A stretch of 64,000 bases of DNA from Porpolomopsis calyptriformis (Eukaryota; Basidiomycota; Agaricomycetes; Agaricales; Hygrophoraceae), in assembly GCA_951640195.1 (NCBI GenBank), contig OX621175.1:248001-312000 (forward strand). The letters are read 5' to 3'. Made by a program: the position numbers and the translations under genes. This document shows positions 32,047-45,000 of the stretch, in pieces (position 1 is the stretch's first letter; every line of letters starts with the position of its first letter). Below the pieces are notes generated by a model. It did no database searches. It saw only the letters and a program-made list of their open reading frames with translations, and was not told the DNA's origin.

Positions 32047-35000
32047 CTAAGTAGAAACATACCAATTATTGATATTCACCAAATTTCTCAAAATCTCAGG
32101 ATATACAACATTGAGAGCTTTAGCTGCTTGTGAATTTGGAGAGAACAATACTTTGATCCTCTGACTGGATGTGCATCGGGAGAGAGCAACATAAAGTTGA
32201 CCATGAGAAAAGACAGGGATGCGTAAATCCAACCCAACATGTTGAACTGATTGACCTTGAGATTTATTGATAGTCATGGCAAATGCAAGATGAACAGGGA
32301 ATTGGCGATGGGAAAGGGGGATAGACAGGTCTTCAGAATTTGGTTCAAGGGTCATTCTAGGGATAAAAACCATTTTCCCAGCATGAGTTCCACCAAGAAT
32401 ACGACATTGGAGGACACGTGATCTAATGTTCATCAAAACCATTCGAGTTCCATTGCACAGTCCATTTGTAACATCAAGGTTGCAAAGAAGCATAAGTGGG
32501 CATCCTTGTTTTAATGCAAGATGAGCAAGGGGAAGGCCAGATCCATTTTGGGAATTAAGAAATTCAATAGTATAGCCAGGGTCTACACCTATAACCTTGT
32601 CCACACTATAATGAATAGATGTTGCACCTGGTAACATATCAAGTGTGAAGCTATTGATTTCATCAACAGTATCATTCTTGCAACAGAGAATAGTGCGATT
32701 AAGGAAGTAGTTATTTGATTTATTTCCTTCTGCTAAAGCAGGGTATATTACATTGACTAACCCAGTAACTGTATTGTTTTCAAGCTGCATAGAAGCAGGA
32801 AGGGTGATTGGGGATAGAAGTTGACCAGAACCAACTTTTAGAAGCTATACAGCAAAGGCATCACTTTCAAGGGTTTGGTCAAGACATCTATTTTCTGTTA
32901 GATGAAGGATATGAATAGATCTCCACAACCTGGATCGCTGAAGGCTAGCTCTAACAATCTGCTCCCTTGAACCTTTAAAGATAACAGGTAGGATTTGGCA
33001 GAAATCACCACCAAAAAGAACAGTTATACCACCAAATGGCTGAGGTATATCTGTTAAATCCTGTAAAGTTCTATCTAAGGCCTCAAAAGCATAACGATGC
33101 TGCATTGGAGCCTCATCCCAGATAATAATCCCTATTTGTAAAATAACAGTATGAAGATCACTACCTTTAAGGATGTTGCAAACAGAGTTGTCAAGAATAG
33201 GAATAGGGATTTTAAACTGGGAGTGAGCTATACGACCTCCAGGTAAAAGAAGGGATGCAATTCCTGATGAAGCAACACAAAGAGCCACCTTCTTTTCTGC
33301 ACAAACAGCAGAAGCAATAGCAATACAGATATAGGTTTTACCACAACCACCAGCACTATGAAGAAAGAAGGTGTCTCCCTTGTTATCATAAACAGACTTC
33401 ATAATAGCATCAAAGGCAGCTCTCTGTTGCATATTAAAAGTTGATTTGTAGTGGTTGACATCAATCAAAAGTTGAAACTCATCATAGGCAAGATGTTGAT
33501 GAAGAAGGGAATTAGTAGGAATAATATCATCCCATTGGATTTGGGGAAGAGGCATATCAGGGAAGTTAGAAAGGGATTTTCCAAATTTTGATAGATCAAT
33601 ATTAATAAGATGTAGTCCATAGTCATAAATTTGATCATTAGTGGGATTAATATAATCAGGATTTCCAAGAGCAATAATTTTATGTTTGAGATCATCACAA
33701 ATATTATGCTTATGGGTGTTCCACAATTCTTCTGGCTCTGTAGGGTTACAGTGGAAAAGAAGGGTAGCAAAAAGAAAGCAAAGTTGATACCCAAGTTGAA
33801 TCCCACCAGCTTCTTCAAGACACTGATGCCACTCTCTATTATCCTCCAACATCCCTCTAGTATTACAGGCAGCCTTATAAGTTGGAAACTCAATTCCATT
33901 GAAAGTACAAAGGTCCTTCCAATCTATAGCACCTTTAACTGCAGATAGTAGTGTCCTGAGATAGAAATGTTCCCCTTCTGTAGGCTTGACAAACATCATT
34001 CTGCCAATAGCATAGTCCTGTTTCCTGGTCTTCCATTTTAAAGCCTTTTTATCCCAAACAAAGTGTTGGGGAAAGTCCAAGTAGAGATAATTCTTAGCTT
34101 CAGGAATAGTTCTATTAGCTGTGAACCACTCTGAAAGCTGTGTCTTCTTAGCACTTTCATGTTCTAAAACATCCTCAGCAAGATCATTAGGATTATAATA
34201 AACTTGTTGTTGATCCTGAAGATGAACAGGAAGACGGTAAACAGAGGGATGCATCTCATGCATTGGAAACTCAGCCAAATGCCAATATCCTTTACAGGGC
34301 CCTATATATCTTGCATTGATAAAGTCCTTGACTTCATCCTGTTCACCAACCTCTATAGTTGCCTGATCTAGGCCCTTGTAAATATACTTGTGAATATACT
34401 TGATAGCTTTAACTGAAGAGCAAATTTCAACATTAATATGACAGTCATATTTAGCAGAGAGGTAGGGGTTATAAAGGACAACACTGCGATTATCAAAGAT
34501 ATTGCCTTGAGGATTTGTAAAGGTTTGGCCATTATTAGGTCTTGCATACTGAGGGTAGCCATCATCACCATATAAAGTTTCATTACAAAAGCTCTTTGGG
34601 TATTTTTTACTACATACTCCATCAACCATACAGGGTGCATTTGGATGATCTGGACCACAGGGACTATGAAGCATGCATTTAGTAATAGTGGCATAAAGCT
34701 TTGGATAAGCAATAGAGTTAGGGAGTTGAGCTGAGACAATATAATTAACTTGGGTAGCATCATGTATCTTGTAAGGTTCTCGAAGCCAAATAAGAATATG
34801 GTTGTGAGGCAAGTTCCTCTTTTGAAATTCAGTAGAGCAGACTATGCCTGCTACTGAACCAAATAAACCCTTTCGAATCTCTTTTATTAACTGGGCTCTC
34901 TTTAAAGTAAAAACTCTTGCAACAATATCTGGGCAATCTGAAGCATGCTGTTGTGACTGTGAATGATCTGGATGATCCCCATCACCATAATATTTAAGAA

Positions 35001-36619
35001 GTTGTTCCTGAATTTCAGGCCAATTAGGATTTGCAGTGATAGTAAGGAAAATATCTGCCTTTCCACAGTGTCGAGCAATAGCTATAGAGTCTTGGAAGTG
35101 CTGATACATACTGTGAGGGCTACTAGTATGAGAGCCAGGAAGAATGATTTTTTTCCCATGCTGACCAAGGTTTACATTTTCATTTGCATCAGCATTGTGG
35201 AGAGCATCATAGAGACCTTGATACAAATCAGCTCTGATAGTAGCCTGATTTCTCTGGATCCAGAAGAGTTCACTTTCCTCTACTGATGCCCATGCATCAA
35301 CAACATACTGTTGTAAAAGTTGACCACCACGAAAGAGATCCTGGGGCTCTCATTCTTCCTTCCTAGGATGTAAGTGATAAATAGTATAGCGCCGTTGAGT
35401 AACATTTTTACTTCTCATCTTCCCATGTGGTCCAGGGATAGAAGGGATAAGTGGGTGAAAGCTAGGGTCTCCTTGTGGAAAAAGCAAGACATAATGGAGA
35501 GCAGAATAAGATGGGTGAAGATGAGATACTCTTCTAAGACCTCCTCCTTTAAGTCTAACAATAATATCACGATCTGGTCTTCCATCTGGTCCTTCACTAT
35601 TGGGAATAATAGCTACCACTTCATCAGCAGTTGGTAGATTAAAGACTCGATGATCAGCAGTAGGCATCAAAGCTATTCTAGCTTGTAAGTTATCACATTC
35701 CTCTGGTGGTTTCTCCATAAGGATTTGATAGGCCTGCTTATATAGAGGCACATATGGATGGACCTTCAATAGCATGTCCTGAAGATTAGACATGATTGAA
35801 GGATCAAGATTTGGATTCCTTTGGCTCCTAGTAGCAAGAGCTGTTTGTGGGTCATAAATGTAAAGCTAGGCATATGATGCTTCATGATCATGGAGAGGTA
35901 AAAGGCTACCCATCTGATGATATAATCCACCATGAAGTCGGAAGGAATATGGGCCAGACCCATCTAAAACAGATACATCTAACTTTGCTCTAAAGGATGT
36001 GAAAGCAAAGGCAGCATTATATTGGCATAGGCTATCACGAAACTTTCTAGCTTGAGGTAATGATTCCCTAAGTAGCTTCTTTAAAACAGGAGGGTGACCC
36101 AAGGGGGGATCTAATATAACCTGTCCTTGAAGACAACAGGATCCAAACTTAGGGTTTAACTTTCTAGAGTTAGAAAGTCGTTCATCTTGGAAGTGAAGGG
36201 CACCACAGTGAGAACATTCCACATCCATATGTCCAAGATAATCTCAAATCAAAGGTTCAGTATAAGGTTGATAGCTAATAGGGATTTGGTTATGAATAAT
36301 AGCTAGTTGGTAATTAGCATTATACTGTTCAACTTCAGCTTGCTGCTGTTGCTCCACTTGCTCTTGACGTTCTCTAGCAAACTCTCTTTGATCCACCTGA
36401 TGCTGAAAAGCTTCATTAACATATCTCCTATCACATTCCAGGTGTAGCCTTTGTCGCTCTGCAAGCAAAGCTTCATATCGGCTACTTTGTCTAGTATGAG
36501 ACATTTGAAGGTGTTGAATAGGAGGAGGTGGTTGTGGTTGAGCCTGCCTCTGATTCTGCTGTTGGCAGACACATTCATTATGCCTAGCACTAAACCCTTG
36601 GTATAATTGTTTACTCCGG
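32047..36619 (-). pseudogene. Helitron Rep/PIF1-type helicase, five nonsense mutations
   Basis: From 36619 to 32047 the minus strand is a single reading frame interrupted only by stops at 36244-36246 (TGA), 35866-35868 (TAG), 35350-35352 (TGA) and 32845-32847 (TAG). A fifth (TGA, 52311-52313) lies in the N-terminal part beyond Gypsy A. Seen in order: a Cys/His segment (CSHCGALHF), the Helitron Rep domain with FLTITANPNWPEI and the two-His motif LPHNHI (about 34800), then a PIF1-like SF1 helicase with Walker A GGCGKT (about 33345), IIWDEAPM, GGDFCQILPV and the C-terminal TINKSQGQ and YVALSRC motifs. It would nick and unwind DNA for rolling-circle transposition. Each stop is one transition from a sense codon (CGA, CAG or TGG). 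Confidence 0.92.
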
Positions 36620-37228
36620 TGATATGACCCCTCCGTCCCCTGAGCACTGTATATTCAACTATACGAATACTAGACGCCTACCAAGTCCTTCGAACATGAA
36701 CTTGAACCCTCCAAATGCTCCTGATAGCTCCCGAACGTCCCGAACGAGTTCGAGATTCATCGAACTCTCCGAACGCGATCGAAGCTTTCCAAACGCAAAT
36801 GAAAGTTTGTATATCAAAGGGAAGACACTATTCAAAGGCATCTGTTCTCTTCTATTTCTCCCTTTTCATTTGATTCCTTCATTCCCATTCACTACTTTCC
36901 CCTTAGATCATTAGAGAGGCTCCCCTTTTATCATATACACTCAAAGGGATCCTTGTACTAGAAGATATATATACTGTATGTTGTAGCTAGTAATAAAACA
37001 AGTTAGATATTCACTTCTCTCTCGCCCTTGAGTCTAGATCTTCTAAAGACTTCCTCTTGATTTCCTCTTTCGACTTTCTGATCCTTCCGATTCCCCGATT
37101 GATCACATTTGCGAATGATCGAAGACTCCCTTTCCATGATTATTGATCATAGGCTGTGTCGAGACTCTTTATAGTCGTCCTCGCACCTTGTTCTGTGTTC
37201 GGTTTTCATACACAAAGCAGACGTATCA
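36620..37228 (+). repeat. 5' LTR of Gypsy A
   Basis: 609 bp, TGATATGACC...ACGTATCA, whose 3' partner begins TGATACGACC, so the termini are the 6-bp inverted repeat TGATAC/GTATCA. It contains agatatatatactg and repeated CGAA-rich motifs (tcccgaacg, ttcgag). Confidence 0.95.
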
Positions 37229-37230
37229 TT

Positions 37231-37248
37231 TTGGAGCCCACCGCGAGG
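37231..37248 (+). other. Putative primer-binding site of Gypsy A
   Basis: Two bases after the 5' LTR comes TGGAGCCCACCGCGAGGG. TGG at the start matches the CCA tail of a tRNA, so this is probably a tRNA-primed element; I cannot say which tRNA. Confidence 0.5.
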
Positions 37249-37307
37249 GCCCACTATTAAAATCTTAAAAGATTCCTTCGACTCAGTCCTTCGAACTGCC
37301 GTTCCCG

Positions 37308-39614
37308 ATGCACAATCGAGTCACTCGAAGTACTACCCTACAAGATAGATTCACTCGGAACACCAATCCGACCCAACTAACAGTTCCCAGCTCTCAAATA
37401 AATCGAAATTCAACTTCGATCAACCAACCCAATTCGCCCGACAAACCAACCTCTACTATATCACTTTCATCTTTATCCTCAATTTCTACGACAACAATGA
37501 TGACCCCACCAAACCTAGTAATGCCCGCTCGCGGTCACTCGACCGCCCCGAAGTTCAATCCCGAACAACCTCGTGAACTTCGAAGGTACTTCCAAGACCT
37601 CAGAGGTCTCTTTGCTAACTGCAGCATTACCGACGACGATGCTAAGAAGACTTGCGCTTGCAAATACATCGACATCGATACCTCCGAACTCTGGGAATAC
37701 CAAACGGAGTTCCAAGCTGGACACACCTTCAAAGAATTCGTTGCTGCCATCTATAAACTATACCCAGGATCGGAAGACGACCGAAAGTGGTCCATCGCCA
37801 ACATGGACAAGATAGTCAGAGAACAGCTTCGACTAGGTATTATGAATACAAATGAACTCGGAGCGTATTTCTGATCATTCCTAGCGATTACCAAATTCTT
37901 GCGATCAAAGAACAGAATCTCCGAAGCGGAACAAAGTCATGCTTTCATCCGAGGATTCCAACCTGAACTCTGGTCTAGGATCATCCGACGATTAGAAATC
38001 AAGTTCCCTGACCACTTCCCTAACAATCCTTACAGGGTAAATGATATCAATGAGGCAGCCCATTTCGTTCTGTATGGAACATCTCAGAACACCTTTCTAC
38101 CGCACGAAACGACGACTTTGACGATGACTACTACCCCTGCCACTAAACAAGAAAACCTCAGCGTCTTCATGGAAAAACTAATGACTACACTGGTCAAAAC
38201 CCTGGACAATAGAGGTCCCCCGAAACGAAACCCGCCCCCTCGATCACCACAATCATCCAAACAATGACCCAACGCTCCCGACCCATTCGAGCTGAAGACT
38301 TGCGTCTTCTGTGGAAGTCCCAATCACTTCATCGGAAGCTGCCCAACCTGCCGTGAATATATTCAAAATGGTCGATGCAAGAAAAACTTCAAAGGAAGGA
38401 TTGTACTCCCGAACGACAGGTTTGTTCCCCAGAAAATGCTGGGAAAAACCTTGAAAGAATGAATGGATGAATGGTACAAGCAAAACCCAACTCCGACTGC
38501 TGGAATGATGTATGGAATTTCAGCTGGTATCCAATGCGATCCAGCAACCGAGACTTACCAACTATCTGCCGATGAATGGATCGCTGCTCTTGAAAAAGAG
38601 ATCTTCACGTTAAGGAGCAAGAAGACATTTGATGGAGTAGAGATAGTTTGGCCTCAACGACAAGAACTCGACAAAGAGAAAGCGACTAATAAACCATCGA
38701 GTGCTCCGATCGCGACCACCCCAACTCAACTGACTACGACGGAATATCCATTCGCAAAAGTGAAAGAGTCCAACTACGTACTGCCCCACATCTGAAACTT
38801 TGGCTCTCCGATGGCGAAAAGAGACAAAGACCCCTCGTACCATACTCAAGCGCCGATCCAAGACTCAAAGATCACCTCCGACGTCTATACTTGTTCGATG
38901 AAAACCCCTTGTGTCATGCTTTCCCCCGAAGAATTGCTATCCCTCTCACCCGAAGTCCAATCAAAGGTTCGAGAGGCAGTAATGCCTAAATGAACTCAGC
39001 CTCCTAGTCAACCGATCGCGGTCAAAACCATCGAAGTGGAAGCGATTCTGAATGACGCTCTTCCCTATTGCGATGACGATGATTGTTCCATCACCATTCC
39101 TGACCCCTATGAATCGTATCTAAACACTCTCTTGTCCGATGAAACCCCTCACACCATTACTGTTGCAAAGGAATCGCACGCTCTCTGATCGATCGTCATG
39201 TTGATCAATCATAAAGAAATGATTGAATGTATCATCAATCCCGGATCTCAAATAATCGCTATGTCCGAAGCCGTTTGCCACGACCTAGGACTAATCTACA
39301 ACCCAACTATCCAACTCAACATGCAATCGGCCAATGGCAAAATAGACCAATTGTTAGGTCTCGTGAGGAATGTCCCCTGTCAGATCGGCGACATAACCCT
39401 CTACCTTCAGATCCACATCATTCGCACTCCCGCCTACAATATCTTGCTCAGAAGACCGTTCGATGTGTTAGCTCAAAGCCTCGTCAAGAATTTCGCCGAC
39501 GAAAACCAGACGATCACTATCTGCGATCCGAATAGCGGAAGGACTGTCACGATTCCGACGGTTCCACAAGGTCTACCGAAGCATCGTTCGGATTTTCACT
39601 CATCGAGGATTTGA
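37308..39614 (+). pseudogene. Gypsy A gag and protease region
   Basis: One reading frame from MHNRVTRSTTLQ to about 39600 interrupted only by TGA codons (ending at 37874, 38267, 38462, 38795, 38993 and 39188). The capsid-like part has FNPEQPRELRRYFQDL and a zinc knuckle CVFCGSPNHFIGSC (about 38298-38343). The protease-like part is CIINPGSQIIAMSEAVC at about 39228; its catalytic Asp (family form D-P-G-S as I recall it) is Asn here (AAT 39237-39239). Gag packages the RNA and protease matures the proteins. Near 39580-39610 the coding sense moves to another frame (SLIEDLIPDQGEIVI), a frameshift or lost base. Confidence 0.85.
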
Positions 39615-40045
39615 TTCCTGATCAAGGAGAGATCGTGATAATTCTAGATTATGACCATGCTACGTCTATGCTATCTATCAATTCCTGTGTGCCTCTATGC
39701 GCAACAAATAAAGTTTCAACAGTTTCCCATGCTTATTTATCCACTTGTGACCTCCCCGACCTTATCTCTAAATCTCGATCAACTAGCGATCGACCTTCCG
39801 ATTCCGACCGTCTCGATTGATCGATGGAAATTGCAACCTTCCTTGCGTCGAAAAAGAAATACAAACCCATCTCAAAGAAAGTTCGCTCCATAGTAGCTGA
39901 ACTCCCCGACAAGTTCCAAATCATTCGCAAAATCCTTGGTGATCCACTCGCAGACATACCAAAACTCGACCTGAACCCCCTGATGTTTACTCTGACCGAA
40001 TGATATATGACCGAATGAATGGAGCTTTTCGATAAAGCTCATCCC
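39581..40045 (+). pseudogene. Gypsy A pol, part 1 (before insertion of B)
   Basis: Frame continuing from SLIEDLIPDQGE through KKKYKPISKKVRSIVAELP and ILGDPLADIP to ELFDKAHP, where chromovirus B begins. In-frame TGA at 39818-39820, 40001-40003 and 40016-40018. The sentence resumes at 46728 with GDFLWPQERALL, in frame once B and one ATCCC copy are skipped. Confidence 0.85.
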
Positions 40046-40412
40046 TGTCACGAACACTTTTTTCTTTTTCTTTTTAGTCATACTTGATTAGTCTCCATCC
40101 CATTCATCCTTCCACTTTACCGCTTTATATATAGAGACTAACCACATGTACCTTCCTTCCGACTCTTCACAAGTCACATTCCGTTTCCGTTATTCTTTTT
40201 GTGACTCTTCACTAGTCACATTCCAGATTCCGCTTTGTAATCGTACATACGACTGACTCATGGCGACTCAGGTAGTTAGTATATAAAGCCTGACCTCTAG
40301 TCAGTAGGTTAAGTTCGATTCCTAGTTAGCTCCCCCACTCTTTAGTTGAATTCATATTCCTTATCAGCCCCTCCAATGCAAGAAGTAAAACTTCGACTAC
40401 CAAATCATAACA
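40046..40412 (+). repeat. 5' LTR of chromovirus B
   Basis: 367 bp, TGTCACGAACAC...AAATCATAACA. It carries the TATA box and presumed transcription start described in the next entry. Confidence 0.95.
40280..40321 (+). promoter_or_regulatory. LTR promoter and self-primer of B
   Basis: TATATAAAG at 40280-40288 is followed 31 bases after its start by AAGTTCGATTC (40311-40321). That is where transcription should begin, so this 11-mer would be the 5' end of the RNA. It is the exact reverse complement of the PBS at 40414-40424. Confidence 0.75.
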
Positions 40413-40413
40413 A

Positions 40414-40424
40414 GAATCGAACTT
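40414..40424 (+). other. Self-priming PBS of chromovirus B
   Basis: GAATCGAACTT starts two bases after the 5' LTR and is perfectly complementary to AAGTTCGATTC within the LTR. There is no TGG tRNA-type PBS. This is the arrangement known from Tf1/sushi-type retrotransposons, where the RNA 5' end primes reverse transcription. Confidence 0.75.
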
Positions 40425-40587
40425 CCTTCTTGCGCACCAAACCACTTCCACTCTGGATCCTGCCAAAGACTTAACAAGGTCAATCTTCTCATCTGCAGAT
40501 TCAGATACTCCCTTTCAACCCATAGTATTCCAAACCCCTGCACAATCCATCATCCCCCTTTCCCCCTCATCATCATCGCTAACATCA

Positions 40588-42015
40588 ATGTCTCAAACAT
40601 CTCAACAAGAGTACGAAGCCGATCAAACCGTTCCCACACCTGGACCCAGCAACATCCCCCCTACCATCCAAGAAGAAGAAGAAGATGTCGTCCCATTCAA
40701 CATGGAACAAGAGCTCAGAGACCTAAGAGCACAAATCGACCAGTTCCATGGCTGGTACTACAACGAAGTTGACGTCAACGACGAACTCTGAAAGGAACTG
40801 AAAACTCTCAGAGAAAGTCGACAAGAAGAATCTGAACCAGCCACCCCTCCCCCACGACGACGATCTGTACTTCAGGGACCTGGACTTTCCCCCTCGAATC
40901 CTTTCATTTATCCTCCAAGAAGAACCCAATCCGTCCAACCTCCTTTCCAACCAACCTTTCCCACTCAACTACCCACCCAGACAACTGCTCCCCCCACACT
41001 TCCAGCCCCCACCAAAATCAAAATTGCCAATCCAACCGAATACGATGGAACTTCTGAGAAGCTTGAAGACTTCATTCACCAATGTCAACTCAATTTTGTG
41101 GTCAAGGACTACAACGACAAACAGAAGATCATCTACATGCTCTCTTATCTCAGTGACGGCAATCCACGGGCTTGGGGACGACTGTTCACAGAAGGAGTTG
41201 ATAGAACGAGAAATTACATATGGGACTACGCAACGTTTTTGGACAATTTTCAGGAAGCTTTCAGAAGGATTAACCCAGCGGCGAAGGCGCGGATCGAGCT
41301 AGAGAAAGTGAAGATGACAGGAACGATTGAAGACTACAACCTTCGGTTCATGCAACACGCAGCAAGAACTGAGTACAACAAGGCCGCCTTACTTCGGTTT
41401 TACAAAGCTGGACTCCCCCAGCCAATCCGAACGCGGATTTATTCGATGGACAATATGCCGTCGACCTTGCTGGACTGGACGATGAAAGCGGCCCAGTTTG
41501 AGGAACAGTACCAGGAGCAACGAGCCGAACAAGCCTTGTGGTCAAGTCGAGATCAGAAAGGAAAGAAGTCCGAAGCCAAATTGAATCCCCGAGGAAACCC
41601 TTCCCGCTCCACCACCACCACTTCATCCCCGATCAAACAAGAATCGAGAGAAGCCTCTCTTAAGACAGTGAAACAAGACAACTCCTCCATCACCTGCTAC
41701 AACTGTGGCAAAAAAGGACACTATGCCAACAAATGTCGAAGCCTGCGTGCTGAAGACGTTCCAGCATGTCAAGAGACCTCAACTTCTACTCGAGGAAAAG
41801 GAGGAAATCGCGGTCGAGGCAAAGGACGAAATGTCCGAATGATCAATCAGGTCGATACAGAAGAATCGGAAGCGCAGATAGAGGAAGTACCAGAGGACGA
41901 CGAAAAAGAGAAAAGGACGGCAAAGGACGACTTGAAGGATATGGGGATCGCGAACTGGGACAAGGAGAGACAGGCTGCGCTAGCTCAAGCATTAAAAGAG
42001 CAAAAGGATTTTTAG
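40588..42015 (+). pseudogene. Gag of chromovirus B (one TGA)
   Basis: 475 codons from MSQTSQQEYEADQ, with a single in-frame TGA at 40789-40791 (NDEL*KELK, from CGA). Acidic N-terminus with a short coiled coil (MEQELRDLRAQIDQFH), a Pro-rich linker, the Gypsy capsid domain (KIANPTEYDGTSEKLEDFI, LSYLSDGNPRAWG, FRRINPAAKARIELEKV), and the zinc knuckle CYNCGKKGHYANKC (about codons 369-382). The C-terminal tail is Arg/Gly- then Glu/Lys-rich. The pol frame (-1) is open from 41766, so gag and pol overlap by up to 250 bases; expression by -1 frameshift is possible but no slippery site was checked. Confidence 0.9.
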
Positions 42016-45000
42016 TCCAGCCAAGTGCTAAAAGCCCGAGCACTTTGGCTGTGTCCCATGTATGTGTACCACCATCTATGAAAAGTTTTCATTTTCTTGG
42101 CACACTTGAACAGGGCAAAGGTGCTCTCGAATTCTATCTTTGGATCACGAGTGCCGACAATCTTCGACGAGTGGCTATCATAGCACTCATTGACTCTGGC
42201 GCCTCAGGGAATTTTATTGACGAAGCATTCATTCGTCAAATGGAGATATCGACCTATCCGTTGGATGAGGTTGTACCGGTACGAAACGCTGATGGTTCCG
42301 AGAACCGAGGAGGTCCCATCACACACGACACAGACCTGTTTATTGAGGCACCAGATCTATCTTTTCAAGAACGAATACGGTTGGAGGTCACCAACTTAGG
42401 AAGAAAACAACAGGTCATCCTCGGCTTCCCATGGCTCTTGCGACACAACCCCACCATCAATTGGACAAAAGGCACCTTAACCTTCGCGTCTGGTAACACG
42501 CTGTTCAGTAGTATGCGAGTTGGAGTGTTGCCCCCACAGGAAGAACTCTGCGTCTTTGATTTGAGTCTGAAACATGACTCCTTTATCCGCTTGGTTGGAG
42601 TTGACCACTCCCGACCAGTTTCCATTGAGGAGGACATCAAATCCTTTATTCCCAGTCGTTACCACAATTTCTGGCGTGTTTTCCATACCGCAGAATTCGA
42701 CAAACTTCCTCCTCGATGTCCCTTTGATCATGCGATCAACCTCTACCTGAACACCAAATTTCAAGTCGGAAAACTCTATCCCCTTTCCCCCTACGAACAG
42801 GTGGAACTTAATAAGTTTATTGACGAAAATCTCAGAACAGGTTGGATACGTCCATCGAAATCGCCACAAGCTGCTCCTTTCTTCTTTGCGAAAAAGGCTG
42901 AAGAGATCAACACCAAAGGTCTCAGTGCTGGCCTACGTCCCATCCAGGACTATCGCTATATCAACTCAAAGACCATTCCTGATCGTTACCCCCTTCCCCT
43001 CTTGTCAGAAATCCTCCAAGTACCGAAGCTTGCCACTGCTTCACTCTTCACCGTTATCGATATTCGATGGGGATTTAACAACATACGACTCAAGGAAGGC
43101 GACGAATGGAAAGCAGCTTTTATCACCAATCGAGGACTCTTTGAGCCGACCATTATGTTCTTTGGACTACGAAATTCCCCAGCATCTTTTCAACGAATGA
43201 TAGACGTTCTCTTCAAACCCATCTTGGACTCTGGCTGTGTCCACATTTACATTGACGACATTCTCATCATGAGCGACACCCCTGAAGAAATTCGCCACTG
43301 GACCGACGAAACACTCAAGCTCATGGAGAAAAACCAATTATCCGCCAAACCCGTCAAATGTCAAATGGAGAAGACCTCTGTTACCTATCTTGGTACAATC
43401 ATCAGCAAGGGTCAACTCGCTATCAATCCAAAAAAGGTAGATGCCATCATTAATTGGCCGACACCCCAAAAATTGCGAGATCTCCAATCCTTCCTTGGCA
43501 CTACCAACTTTTGGCGCCGTTATATCAAAAGCTTCTCCTCAGTCGTTCGTCCCCTCTGTGGCCTTTTACGAAAAGACCAACCTTGGGATTGGTCTCCTCT
43601 GTGTCAGAAAGCCTTTGAACAACTCGAACATCTTGTCACTACAGCCCCTGTCCTTCTTACCCCGCGACCAGACCTTCCTTACCTCTTGGAGACCGATGCC
43701 TCTGATTTCGGTATTGGCGCGGTCTTATCTCAAAAACACGACAATGGTTGGCACCCTGTTGGCTTTTGCTCAAAATCCTTACTCCCTGCCGAGTACAACT
43801 ATCCTACCCATGATCTGGAAATGCTTGCAATCATCACTTCCCTCAAGTATTGGCGCTATCTTTTAGAGGGCGCAAGGGATACTGTATTGATAAAAACGGA
43901 CAATTTAGCACTCAAATATTTCATGCAGAACAGATCCCTCTCCAGATGACAAGCACGTTGGATGGAATTCTTAGGCAGATTCGACTTCAAAATCGAGTAT
44001 TCCCCTGGAGTCAAGAACAAAGCAGATAGACTCTCTCGCCGACCCGATCACCGTCATATAGAGAAAGAAGAATTAGAAGGCCAAGCCCTCCTCCCTCCCG
44101 AACGTTTTATCAATGCTATCATTTCCATGTCCGAACCCTCTTTCATATCAAGACTTCGCTTCCCCGACTTCAATCAAATCCCAGAGGACATTCGCATCAA
44201 ACTATCCGATCCCTCTTCTGGCTACTCCTTCACTGACAGAATTGTGAGAGATGCAGGAGATCGTATTGTCATGCCAGCGGACGTATCGCTACGCACAGAG
44301 ATAATTCGATTGACCCACTCCCTACCCCATGGAGGCCATCCCGGAATTGAGAAGACACGTGAGCTTGTGTTGCAGAACTACACCTGGAGTAGTGCTGCCC
44401 CTGACATCCGTGTATTTGTATCATCCTGTCCGACCTGCCAACAAGTCAAGCTTTATCCTTCAAAGCCTGCAGGTCTCCTGGAACCCATTCCCCCTTCGTC
44501 TCGACCTTGGGAAGAAATCACCGCTGATCTAATTGTGGAACTCCCCCAATCATCTGGCTACAATGCTGTCTTAGTCGTTGTCGATCGCTTTACCAAACGC
44601 GCTCACTTCATCCCGACGACTTCAAATATTTCTGCAGAAGGAGTTGCAAAACTCTTCAGGGACAATGTATGGAAACACCACGGCTGGCCAAAGAAGATCA
44701 TAACCGATCGAGGAACTCAATTCGCTTCCAAATTCGCGAAAGCTCTCAACGCTCATTTGGGAATCATCTCTGGTCTATCCACCACTTATCATCCCCAAAC
44801 TGATGGTCAAACGGAACGCACCAATCAAGAACTTGAACAATACCTTCGTTTATATACAAACTTTATGCAAGATGATTGGTCCAACTGGCTATCCCCAGCT
44901 GAATTCGCGTATAACAACCGACAACACTCCTCAACGAAACACACTCCCTTTTACCTTGATACTGGCCAACATCCCTTCGTGCCATCTATTCCCGCGACCC

